Translations under genes and position numbers: made by a program | Shown: positions 1 through 6,099 of the stretch, piece by piece | How the letters are laid out: every line of letters starts with the position of its first letter | Position numbering within the stretch: the stretch's first letter is position 1 | Assembly (NCBI GenBank): GCA_035689095.1 | Contig: DASSMB010000060.1 | Coordinates: 1-9,546, forward strand | Origin: JACDDK01 sp035689095 | GTDB lineage: Bacteria; Actinomycetota; Rubrobacteria; Rubrobacterales; Rubrobacteraceae | Reading direction: 5' to 3' | DNA length: 9,546 bases | The notes under the pieces: model-generated | The model's input: the letters and a program-made list of their open reading frames with translations, nothing else | Database searches by the model: none | What the model was told of the DNA's origin: nothing

Positions 1-226
1 TTTTAGAGTCCGGGAGCGCCAACTGCGTCTGCTTCTCTCCCGGCCTCCACACCGGCAGCCGCTCCACGCTCACGCCGGGCGACGGCTCGGATGGCACGGG
101 CTCGAAACCCGCCAGCGCACGGACCTCGTGACCGCGGGCGAGCAACGCTTCTACATGCCCCTCGGTCGCGGCGGCCTGTCCTCCGAACCCCGGATACAGA
201 TCGTCGGCGACGACGGCGATGCGCAC
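1..226 (-). CDS. Glycosyltransferase, GT-B/GT4-like, N-terminal fragment (runs off window)
   Basis: Reading from GTG at 226 the frame is open to the window edge and gives about 75 residues starting VRIAVVADDLYPGFGGQ, then a helix ending ARGHEV. This is the usual first beta strand, glycine-rich loop and helix of GT-B family 4 glycosyltransferases (pattern: hydrophobic strand, YPP-GG, HV-x-x-LA-x-RGHEV). Such enzymes move a sugar from a nucleotide-sugar donor to a lipid, polysaccharide or small acceptor in the cytoplasm or at the membrane. The catalytic C-terminal half lies outside the window, so donor and acceptor cannot be named. The start is supported by a GGGAAG sequence about 9 nt upstream and by tight coupling: the dut TGA is only 2 bp before the GTG, so both are probably translated from one mRNA. 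Fold class is fairly sure; specific function is unknown. Confidence 0.72.
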   Translation of the reverse strand, partial: MRIAVVADDLYPGFGGQAAATEGHVEALLARGHEVRALAGFEPVPSEPSPGVSVERLPVWRPGEKQTQLALPDSK

Positions 227-228
227 GC

Positions 229-687
229 TCAGTCGCTTCCCGAAGATCCGAAACCGCCCTCGCCGCGGCCATCGGCTCCGGCTTCGAGGGACTCGACCTC
301 GGTGAAAGCCGCGACAGCTACCCGGACGAGGACTAGCTGGGCGATACGGGTCCCGGCTTCGACCAGGAAGGTGTCGGCGGGGTCGTGGTTTATCAGGGGC
401 ACCTTTATCTCGCCGCGGTAGCCGGAGTCTATGAGGCCGGGGGTGTTGACGAGTGAGATGCCGTGACGGACAGCGAGACCGCTACGGGGCAGAACGAGCC
501 CCGCGAATCCGGCGGGGATGGCGACCGAGATGCCGGTCCCGACCAGCGCCCGTGCGCCGGGCTCCAGCCGCGCCTCCTCTATCGAGCGCAGGTCGTATCC
601 GGCGTCCCCTTCGTGCGCCCGCGCGGGTTCGCGAGCCTCGGGGACCAGACGCCGGAAAGTCACCTGTAACTCTTGCTCGGGAGCCAT
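229..687 (-). CDS. dut: Deoxyuridine 5'-triphosphate nucleotidohydrolase (dUTPase)
   Basis: Hydrolyses dUTP to dUMP and pyrophosphate, keeping uracil out of DNA and supplying dUMP for thymidylate synthesis. The 152-aa length is typical of the trimeric family. All five conserved motifs are present: motif 1 DAGYDL (28-33), motif 2 PRSGLAVRHGI (67-77), motif 3 NTPGLIDSGYRGEIKV (81-96, with catalytic Asp87 and base-stacking Tyr90), motif 4 AGTRIAQLVL (111-120), and the flexible C-terminal motif 5 RGEGGFGSSG (141-150), which closes over the substrate. ATG at 687 is chosen because the conserved strand starts right after it; there is no clear Shine-Dalgarno sequence, but TACCAT lies exactly 7 nt upstream, which fits a leaderless transcript. 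The gene is divergent from metG and 2 bp upstream of the glycosyltransferase. thyX, which uses the dUMP product, is about 3.4 kb away in another transcription unit. Confidence 0.97.
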   Translation of the reverse strand: MAPEQELQVTFRRLVPEAREPARAHEGDAGYDLRSIEEARLEPGARALVGTGISVAIPAGFAGLVLPRSGLAVRHGISLVNTPGLIDSGYRGEIKVPLINHDPADTFLVEAGTRIAQLVLVRVAVAAFTEVESLEAGADGRGEGGFGSSGSD

Positions 688-694
688 CCGGGAG

Positions 695-700
695 ATGGTA
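695..700 (-). promoter_or_regulatory. Putative -10 element of dut (leaderless promoter)
   Basis: TACCAT on the minus strand fits the actinobacterial -10 pattern TAnnnT. It is separated by 7 nt (CTCCCGG) from the dut ATG, so transcription would begin at or next to the A of the start codon. No convincing -35 hexamer is visible 16-18 bp further upstream. The absence of a Shine-Dalgarno sequence before dut agrees with leaderless expression. Confidence 0.4.
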
Positions 701-754
701 GCACTTCGTCCCTTCGGGCTGCCGGACGGACGCCAAGCCGACTTGCCGACCTGC

Positions 755-760
755 TATCCT
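755..760 (+). promoter_or_regulatory. Putative -10 element of metG (leaderless promoter)
   Basis: TATCCT fits TAnnnT and lies 7 nt (TAGCTGC) before the metG ATG at 768, the same spacing as the dut hexamer on the other strand. No Shine-Dalgarno sequence precedes metG. The 80-bp dut-metG gap therefore seems to hold two divergent, back-to-back leaderless promoters. The -35 region is not recognisable. Confidence 0.42.
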
Positions 761-767
761 TAGCTGC

Positions 768-2495
768 ATGAGTGAGAAGAGAGAGCGGTACCTGGTAACT
801 TCGGCGTTGCCTTACGCGAACGGGCCGCTGCACGTCGGCCAGATCGTGGGCGCCTACCTGCCGGCGGACGTGTTCGTGCGCTACCTGCGCGCCCGAGGCG
901 AGGACGTAGTCTACGTCTGCGGCACGGACGAGCACGGCGTCCCCATCACCCTGACCGCCGAGCGCGAGGGCAAGGACCCGCAGGAGGTCGTGGACTACTG
1001 GTGGAAGCATATGGAGAAGACCTTCGAGCGATTCCACATCTCCTTCGACAATTTCTCGCGCACCTCGACGCCGCTGCACGCGAAGAACACCCAGCTCTTC
1101 TACCACAAGCTCAAGGAGGGCGGCTATATCTCCGAGGCGGAGAGCAAGCAGATGTACAGCCCGACAGAGGGCCGTTTCCTGCCGGACCGCTACGTCGAGG
1201 GGACGTGTCCCGTGTGCGGCTACAAGGAAGCTCGGGGCGACCAGTGCGACAACTGCGGCTCGTGGTACGAGGCGTACGAGCTCATCGAGCCGCACTCCAA
1301 GATCACGGGCGGACCGGCCGAGGTCCGGGAGACGATGCACCTCTACCTCGACCTGCCGAAGTTCTCCGATAGGCTGAAGGAGTACGTCGGCGGGCAGGAG
1401 CACTGGCGGAGCCAGGTCAAGAACTTTATCCTGGGGATCATAGAGAACGGGCTGGAGAAGCGCCCGATCACACGCGACATCCAGTGGGGCGTCCCGGTCC
1501 CCGAGCCGGGCTTCGAGGACAAGCGCTTCTACGTCTGGTTCGACGCCTGCATCGGCTACGTCTCCTCGACGATGGAGTGGGCCGAGAACATAGGAGATCC
1601 GGACAGGTGGCGCGAGTACTGGCAGGAGCCGGGTACGCGCCTGATCCACTTTATCGGCAAGGACAACACGGTCTTCCACGCAATCGTCTGGCCCGCGCAG
1701 CTCATGGGCGTTGGCGAGGACGGCGAGGAGCCATACGTCCTCCCCTACGACATCCCGGCCAACGAGTTCATGAACCTTGAAGTGGTCGTGGACGGCGAGC
1801 CCCGCCGGATGCAGATGTCCACCAGCCGAAACCTGGCGGTGTGGCTGCACGAGGCACTCGACCGCTTCCCGGCGGACCCGTTGCGGTTCTACCTGGCCTC
1901 GAACCTGCCGGAGACCGGCGACGTGGTGTTCTCCTGGCGCGAGTTCCAGAGCCGGGTGAACTCGGACCTCATCGGCAACCTCGGCAACTACATAAACCGC
2001 GTGCTCTCGTTCACCGAGAAGTACTTCGACGGCGAGCTTCCGCGTCCGGACGCGCTGACCGACGACGCCGGCGAGGTCTTCGAGGACTTCAAGGCGCTTG
2101 AGGCCCGTTATGCGGAGAAGATGCTCGCGCCGAGGCCGCGCGAAGCGCTCGGAGAGCTCCTGGCGATGGGCCGCCGGGCGAACCGCTTCTTCGACGCCGC
2201 CGCTCCCTGGAAGAGCCGCAAGGACGACCCGGAAGGGGCGAAGGCCGCGCTCTACGCCTGCTGCGCTCTGCTCGGCTCCATCGCCTACCACGCCGCCCCC
2301 TACGTCCCGGAGTCCATCGAGCGGCTGCGAGAGTTCTTCGGCGGTCCCGTGGCCAGGGTATCGGACCTCGACCTCCCCGATAGCTACCGCGTCAGCGGCG
2401 CGAAGCCGCTGTTCCGGCGGATCGAGGACGACGAGATCGGGGCCGTCGAGAAACAGCTCTCGGACGCGCTCATGGGCGACGGGAACCAGCGCTAA
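768..2495 (+). CDS. metG: Methionyl-tRNA synthetase
   Basis: Class I aminoacyl-tRNA synthetase that charges tRNA-Met in the cytoplasm. It begins with the Rossmann strand TSALPYANG and the HIGH-like signature HVGQ (22-25). The connective-peptide insertion has a zinc knuckle, C147-x2-C150 and C160-x2-C163. WFDACIGY is the methionine-pocket region. The KMSKS-like loop reads QMSTS (349-353) followed by RNLAVWLHEALDRF, then the helical anticodon-binding domain. At 575 aa it lacks the C-terminal EMAP/Trbp111-like tRNA-binding extension found in longer MetRSs. Loss of both lysines of KMSKS is unusual; the STSRN-AVWLHE version of this loop is known in one MetRS subgroup, which normally keeps the first lysine. 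The frame is intact and convergent with the MFS gene, with only 20 bp between the stops and no obvious terminator hairpin. Confidence 0.97.
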   Translation: MSEKRERYLVTSALPYANGPLHVGQIVGAYLPADVFVRYLRARGEDVVYVCGTDEHGVPITLTAEREGKDPQEVVDYWWKHMEKTFERFHISFDNFSRTSTPLHAKNTQLFYHKLKEGGYISEAESKQMYSPTEGRFLPDRYVEGTCPVCGYKEARGDQCDNCGSWYEAYELIEPHSKITGGPAEVRETMHLYLDLPKFSDRLKEYVGGQEHWRSQVKNFILGIIENGLEKRPITRDIQWGVPVPEPGFEDKRFYVWFDACIGYVSSTMEWAENIGDPDRWREYWQEPGTRLIHFIGKDNTVFHAIVWPAQLMGVGEDGEEPYVLPYDIPANEFMNLEVVVDGEPRRMQMSTSRNLAVWLHEALDRFPADPLRFYLASNLPETGDVVFSWREFQSRVNSDLIGNLGNYINRVLSFTEKYFDGELPRPDALTDDAGEVFEDFKALEARYAEKMLAPRPREALGELLAMGRRANRFFDAAAPWKSRKDDPEGAKAALYACCALLGSIAYHAAPYVPESIERLREFFGGPVARVSDLDLPDSYRVSGAKPLFRRIEDDEIGAVEKQLSDALMGDGNQR

Positions 2496-2515
2496 ATCGG
2501 CTTCATTGGCGGCCT

Positions 2516-3658
2516 TTACAACCGGGTCGGACGTCCGCCCACGCGCAGCGCAAGTGTGGAGATGACGACGCCCGCTACGGCTATCGTCGCCAGCGCTATC
2601 CGCAACCCCAGCAGTTCCGCCAGCCCGCCGACGATGACCGGCCCGAGCAAGAACCCGCCGTAGCCGAGGGTGGTGACGACGGAGATCGCCGCGCCGGCCC
2701 TTCCCGGCGCGAGGTCACCGGCCACCGAGAACGCGATGGGCACGACCGACGAGAGCGCGAGCCCCACCACCAGGAATCCAGCGACCACGATCAGCGGCCA
2801 GTGGGTAGCCAGCGCGAGCGCCATACCTAACGTCGTGAGGAGCCCCGCGCCGAGGAGCGTGCGCCGGTCCCCGAATCGGGAGATGGTCCAGGTGGCGCCG
2901 AGCCTCCCCACGGCCATCGCCCCGTAGAAGACGGCCACCCCGGACCCGCCGAGAAGCGCAGAGAGTTCGAGCGTCTGACGTAAATAAATGCCGGACCAGT
3001 GCTCCATCTCGCCCTCGGAGAGCATGCCCAGCGTGGCTATCGCCGCCACGAGTAGGAGCGGCAGGCTGCGGTAAAGCCCTCTTGCTTTCTCCGTTCCGCC
3101 CACATGGGGTTCCGGCACGGGGAACCGCGTAAGCGACACCGCGAGCATCACTACTGTCAGCGGGGCCAGCAACATCAGGTAGACGTAACTGTAGTACGTG
3201 CCGGCCTGGAGCAGCGCGCCGGCCGTCAGCGCCCCGGCCACCCCGCCGGAACTAAACGCCGCGTGAAGGAGGGCCATGAAGCGCCGCCCCGAGGTCTTCT
3301 CCAGGTCCACCGCTGCAGCGTTGATCCCCACGTCGTAGAGCCCGGTGGCCGAGTAGAGTACGATCAGCGCCGCCAGCAACATGGCGTATCCATTGGCGAA
3401 GGCGACCCCTATGATGCCGAGCCCGAAGACCAGAGAGACGGCGACGAGGTACGCCCTGCGGCCCAGCCGGTCGGCGGTCCATCCGAGAGCGGCCATCGCG
3501 AGTATGGAAGCCGCCGCCCCGGCGAACAGCGCGACTCCCAGAGGACCGGGCGAGAGATCCAGCGCCCGGCTCAGGTCCGCGAGCAGGACCGCAAAGCATC
3601 CCGCCCAGAGACCGAAGAAGCCGAAAGCTCCCAGCTCGACAGCCAGGAGCCTCCAGAT
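2516..3658 (-). CDS. Major facilitator superfamily transporter (start codon unresolved)
   Basis: Integral membrane carrier with many hydrophobic helices. The MFS loop 2-3 signature reads GWTADRLGRR, normally found after TM2, yet it comes only 5 residues after the first ATG of the frame (3496). The frame stays open upstream to an in-frame TAA at 3709-3707, and the extra residues are clear MFS sequence: WRLLAVELGAFGFFGLWAG, then a second helix LFAGAAASILAMAALG. No ATG, GTG or TTG occurs in frame across this extension. The start given here, ATC at 3658, is only a candidate (CTG at 3646 or 3634 are others) and gives 380 aa, a normal 12-helix length. Starting at ATG 3496 would give 326 aa without TM1 and TM2. 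A GGAGG lies at 3654-3650. The frame begins just after the rhodanese stop, so the two are probably co-transcribed. Substrate unknown. Confidence 0.82.
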   Translation of the reverse strand: MWRLLAVELGAFGFFGLWAGCFAVLLADLSRALDLSPGPLGVALFAGAAASILAMAALGWTADRLGRRAYLVAVSLVFGLGIIGVAFANGYAMLLAALIVLYSATGLYDVGINAAAVDLEKTSGRRFMALLHAAFSSGGVAGALTAGALLQAGTYYSYVYLMLLAPLTVVMLAVSLTRFPVPEPHVGGTEKARGLYRSLPLLLVAAIATLGMLSEGEMEHWSGIYLRQTLELSALLGGSGVAVFYGAMAVGRLGATWTISRFGDRRTLLGAGLLTTLGMALALATHWPLIVVAGFLVVGLALSSVVPIAFSVAGDLAPGRAGAAISVVTTLGYGGFLLGPVIVGGLAELLGLRIALATIAVAGVVISTLALRVGGRPTRL

Positions 3659-3671
3659 GCGCGGGCCGGGG

Positions 3672-4031
3672 CTACTCTGTGTCGTAGCCTCGCTCCTGCC
3701 AGGCGTTTACCCCGCCCTCCATGTTGGCGACGTTCGTGTAGCCCATCTTCTGCAAGGACTTCGCCGCCAGAGAGCCCCGTCCTCCGAGGGCGCAGTGGAC
3801 CACGATCCTGGCGTCCTTCTCCGGGAGCTGAGCTTCGGCCTGGAGCTCCAGAATCCCGCGTGGGACGTGCCGCGCGCCAGGGATGTGCCCTTCCTCCCAC
3901 TCATCGGGCTCTCGCACGTCCACGATCGTCACGCTCTCCCCGGAATCCAGGGCGTCGCGGACATCCTCGACGCTTACCTGCTCTGTCTCAGCCTTCGCTT
4001 CGGAGACTATCTCCTCGTAGCTCTTCGCCAC
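3672..4031 (-). CDS. Rhodanese-like sulfurtransferase, single domain
   Basis: Small 119-aa cytoplasmic protein covering one rhodanese domain: VEDVRDAL (21-28), the CH2A-like TIVDVREPDEWEEGHIPGA (35-53), and the active-site loop HCALGGRGS with catalytic Cys80, followed by GY-x-NV-x-NMEGGVNAW (97-111). The cysteine would carry a persulfide for sulfur transfer; the acceptor is not known. I chose GTG at 4031 because AAAGGAGG (4042-4035) precedes it, though the 3-nt spacing is short, and because the protein has family length from there. An in-frame ATG at 4160 lies inside thyX and adds 43 unrelated residues, so it is rejected. The gene starts 29 bp after the thyX stop and the MFS frame follows it directly, suggesting one operon. 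Confidence 0.92.
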   Translation of the reverse strand: MAKSYEEIVSEAKAETEQVSVEDVRDALDSGESVTIVDVREPDEWEEGHIPGARHVPRGILELQAEAQLPEKDARIVVHCALGGRGSLAAKSLQKMGYTNVANMEGGVNAWQERGYDTE

Positions 4032-4034
4032 ATT

Positions 4035-4042
4035 CCTCCTTT
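4035..4042 (-). promoter_or_regulatory. Ribosome binding site of the rhodanese gene
   Basis: AAAGGAGG is a near-full match to the anti-Shine-Dalgarno sequence and lies 3 nt before GTG 4031. It decides the start inside a frame that otherwise extends into thyX. The overlapping ATG (4033) is in another frame, which stops after a few codons. Confidence 0.7.
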
Positions 4043-4060
4043 CCGTCGGGATCAGCCAGC

Positions 4061-6046
4061 CTATGCCTTGCGGTGCTCGGTCGCCACCGTAACGGTGCCG
4101 TCGGGCAACTCCCCGAAAGTGTAGTCGCCGAAGAGGATCGGGTCGGCGGTCCGCAGGCACAGGAAGACCCGCACCGCGAGGTTCCGGATCTCGCTCTCGG
4201 CGTGCGCATCGGCCCGCATCTCGATGATGTGCCTCAAGGCCCGCACGTTCCCCGTGAACACCATCGGCGCCTCGGTCTCGTTGGGCAGGAGACTGCGCGC
4301 CGTCTGCTGCACCTTCTTCCTGGCATCCGTCTTGTAGTCGGCCGAGAGCATGGCGCTCCCACCCTCCTGGTACTCCAACAGCCTCCCCGCCATCGCCTCG
4401 TACTCGGCCGCGGCCCGGTCCGCCCGCTCCTCGAAGAGCCGGTGCAACTCCTCATCCTCCTGGTACTCCGGACGCTCGACAAAGCGCAGCACGGAGCCGC
4501 TAACGTAGCGCTGAGAAATTTGGGAGAATCCCGCTCCGGCCCGGTGACGCACCAGCTCGTGCGTGACGCTGCGGCTTATGCCGTAGAGCAGGAAGCTGAA
4601 GCTCGCGTGCTCCAGCACCGAACCGTGCCCCGCCGAGGTCAACCGCTCGAAGTAAGCGGCGGCGTTCTCGTTAGTAGTGCGCCGGGGACCGAACGATGCG
4701 TAACAGTTGCCGGAGAAGTGAGGTTTGCCATCACGACGAACAAATACGATCCCGTTCTCGGTGGTGACACAGTAGACTTTGCCGCTGTAGGTCTTTCTCT
4801 CGACTCTCGCGTTCTTGTTTGCCCACGCTTCGGTGCGAGTCCTCTTGGATACGATGTACACCTGGAGTCTTCCTTCGGGCGTCTTCTTGTGCATCAGCGA
4901 AGAACTAAAGCCCAGCTTGCAGAGGATCTCTTGAACCTGCCCAGCGAACTCCAGGGAGGTCGTGACGAAATTCTCCCTCCCACTTTCGCCCCGATGGCCG
5001 TCGGTCGCCACGAGGATCTCCCAGACCTCCGTTAGCAGGTTCGTGGGGAGATCCAGGACCCAACGCGGCAACCTCTTGCGGGCGCTTCCCACGCCGCACT
5101 CCTGCTCGAAGAAAGTCCGGATCGCCCGTCCTCCACCCACCAGCGTGCGGGGGACGTCGTTTCTGGGGTCTAGCCACCGGCTCGACTTCAGGCCTAGAGT
5201 CTCCGCGAGGGACGAAACCTTCTCGCAATGGTCACCGTAGACCACGACTCCCTCGCCCCGCCCCACAATGGAAGACCCTTCTGCTGCGTAGTAGACGCAC
5301 AGCAAGGCCAACGCCCGGATCTCCTCGACGCTCTCGACCACGCGCTCGGACACGATGGTTGAGTTGCTGCCGTAGGAACCGTACTGGTTGCAGATTCGCT
5401 GACCGAACTCGAACCCTGGGATACGAACCCGATCCGGTATCTCCCCCACCCACCCCGAAGAGGTGGTGCGAACCGCGAAACGTCTGCTCCATATCTCCTT
5501 GGTAGAGTAGAACTCGTACCCGCCGTCCTTCAGGCGTGCCCACTGGCGATGATCGGGGGTTACCGCGAAAGACAGAGCCTTGCCTTCGCAGACAAACAAG
5601 TCATCGTCATGATCGTAAACCTGATACGCGAGCGGCTGCTGGAACTCGGCTTCGCCTGTATCGGGATTTAGCGTGAGTACCCGCTCACCCTGGTGCAGGT
5701 TCTGAAATTTCTTCCACCCTTCGTCCGTGAGTATCTCTGTTTCGTCGTCGAAGCAGAGCTGGCCCGCCGTCTTGCAGAGCTGAGAAGAGCCGGGGAGCGT
5801 GGTCGGATCTTCCAGGTAGCCTGGGAACCCAAGATCCGGGTCGAAGCCTTCGAGGAAACCGGCGAGGCCCGCTACGTTGACCTGCGGCTTCGCCAGCATG
5901 ACGACGCCCGGCCTCCTCAGGTACGCGGTCCCGGCGCCGGTATGGCTGACGGGGGAGTGAATGGCCGGGAAGCCGTCATTCACGCTCCCTCCCAGGCTCT
6001 CGAACAACTCCTGCACGCGCTCCGCGCTACGCCCGGTTGTCTCCAA
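4061..6046 (-). CDS. thyX: Flavin-dependent thymidylate synthase ThyX interrupted by an in-frame intein
   Basis: ThyX methylates dUMP to dTMP with methylene-tetrahydrofolate, FAD and NAD(P)H. Residues 1-97 are the N-extein, 98-447 the intein and 448-661 the C-extein. Extein motifs: LAKPQVNVAG near the N-terminus, CYASFGPRR directly after the intein, HGSVLEHASFSF, the ThyX signature RHR-x8-S within HELVRHRAGAGFSQISQRY, and LLPNETEAPMVFTGNVRALRH and MRADAHAESEIR, which form the dUMP/FAD site. Removing the intein leaves about 311 aa. The frame opens at TTG 6046 with an AAGGGAG ahead of it. The first 45 or so residues do not resemble ThyX, so GTG 5983 is also plausible; ATG 5899 would cut into the conserved first strand. 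The gene lies 53 bp after the sigma factor gene and 29 bp before the rhodanese gene. No strong promoter of its own is visible. Confidence 0.93.
   Translation of the reverse strand: METTGRSAERVQELFESLGGSVNDGFPAIHSPVSHTGAGTAYLRRPGVVMLAKPQVNVAGLAGFLEGFDPDLGFPGYLEDPTTLPGSSQLCKTAGQLCFDDETEILTDEGWKKFQNLHQGERVLTLNPDTGEAEFQQPLAYQVYDHDDDLFVCEGKALSFAVTPDHRQWARLKDGGYEFYSTKEIWSRRFAVRTTSSGWVGEIPDRVRIPGFEFGQRICNQYGSYGSNSTIVSERVVESVEEIRALALLCVYYAAEGSSIVGRGEGVVVYGDHCEKVSSLAETLGLKSSRWLDPRNDVPRTLVGGGRAIRTFFEQECGVGSARKRLPRWVLDLPTNLLTEVWEILVATDGHRGESGRENFVTTSLEFAGQVQEILCKLGFSSSLMHKKTPEGRLQVYIVSKRTRTEAWANKNARVERKTYSGKVYCVTTENGIVFVRRDGKPHFSGNCYASFGPRRTTNENAAAYFERLTSAGHGSVLEHASFSFLLYGISRSVTHELVRHRAGAGFSQISQRYVSGSVLRFVERPEYQEDEELHRLFEERADRAAAEYEAMAGRLLEYQEGGSAMLSADYKTDARKKVQQTARSLLPNETEAPMVFTGNVRALRHIIEMRADAHAESEIRNLAVRVFLCLRTADPILFGDYTFGELPDGTVTVATEHRKA
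4706..5755 (-). mobile_element. Intein in ThyX with LAGLIDADG-type homing endonuclease (350 aa)
   Basis: A self-splicing protein element in frame between ThyX Leu97 and Cys448. Splicing block A starts at Cys1 (CFDDETEILTDEGW); block B is FAVTPDH with the TxxH pair Thr66 and His69; block F is KVYCVTTENGIVFVR; block G ends HFSGN with terminal Asn350, followed by the +1 nucleophile Cys of the C-extein. Endonuclease blocks are present: block C ALALLCVYYAAEGS (acidic Glu159), a block D-like KRLPRWVLDLP, and block E LTEVWEILVATDGH (acidic Asp252). It is therefore a full-size intein that may still be mobile. The penultimate residue is Gly, not the usual His. Base composition differs from the host: the line at 4741-4800 is 50% GC and 5641-5700 is 60%, against 75% at 6841-6900, which supports later acquisition. 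Confidence 0.93.
5957..5983 (-). promoter_or_regulatory. Inverted repeat in the 5' part of the thyX frame
   Basis: GTGAATG and CATTCAC form a perfect 7-bp stem around a 13-nt loop; adjoining GGGA/TCCC sequence could extend it past a small bulge. On the mRNA its first base is the GTG at 5983, one of the possible thyX starts. It could mask or expose that start, or be a chance feature of coding sequence. Confidence 0.35.
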
Positions 6047-6053
6047 AAGGCTC

Positions 6054-6079
6054 CCTTCTCCGGTGTGTTGCAGAGAAGG
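6054..6079 (-). promoter_or_regulatory. Stem-loop in the thyX leader overlapping the Shine-Dalgarno region
   Basis: In the sigma-thyX gap the mRNA can pair CCTTCTCTG with CGGAGAAGG: 9 bp including one U-G, with the 8-nt loop CAACACAC. The 3' arm overlaps the AAGGGAG ahead of TTG 6046, so folding would partly hide that ribosome binding site. A short run CCTTTT follows, but it is too broken to call a terminator. It may be a translation-control hairpin or attenuate read-through from the sigma gene. Confidence 0.4.
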
Positions 6080-6099
6080 TTAGCCTATTTGACGGGGTT

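Noticed and set aside
660..2291. Long minus-strand open frame (543 codons) antisense to metG
   Set aside because: It lies wholly opposite metG, whose motifs are all intact, and its translation is low-complexity Val/Leu/Arg without any family signature. This is the usual open antisense frame of high-GC genes.
2496..2515. Bidirectional terminator between the convergent metG and MFS stops
   Set aside because: The 20-bp gap has no inverted repeat or T-run. Termination must lie inside the neighbouring gene or depend on Rho.
3252..3599. Minus-strand frame starting at ATG 3599 as a possible true start region for the MFS gene
   Set aside because: The ATG is out of frame with the MFS helices and its translation is Arg/Gly-rich. 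Using it would need a frameshift for which there is no slippery site or broken homology.
4032..4160. N-terminal extension of the rhodanese to ATG 4160
   Set aside because: The extra 43 residues overlap the thyX C-terminus, have no rhodanese similarity and bypass the AAAGGAGG site before GTG 4031.
3104..5035. Long plus-strand open frame (643 codons) across MFS, rhodanese and thyX
   Set aside because: It runs antisense through three recognisable genes and gives an Arg/Pro-rich translation with no domain. It is a composition artefact.
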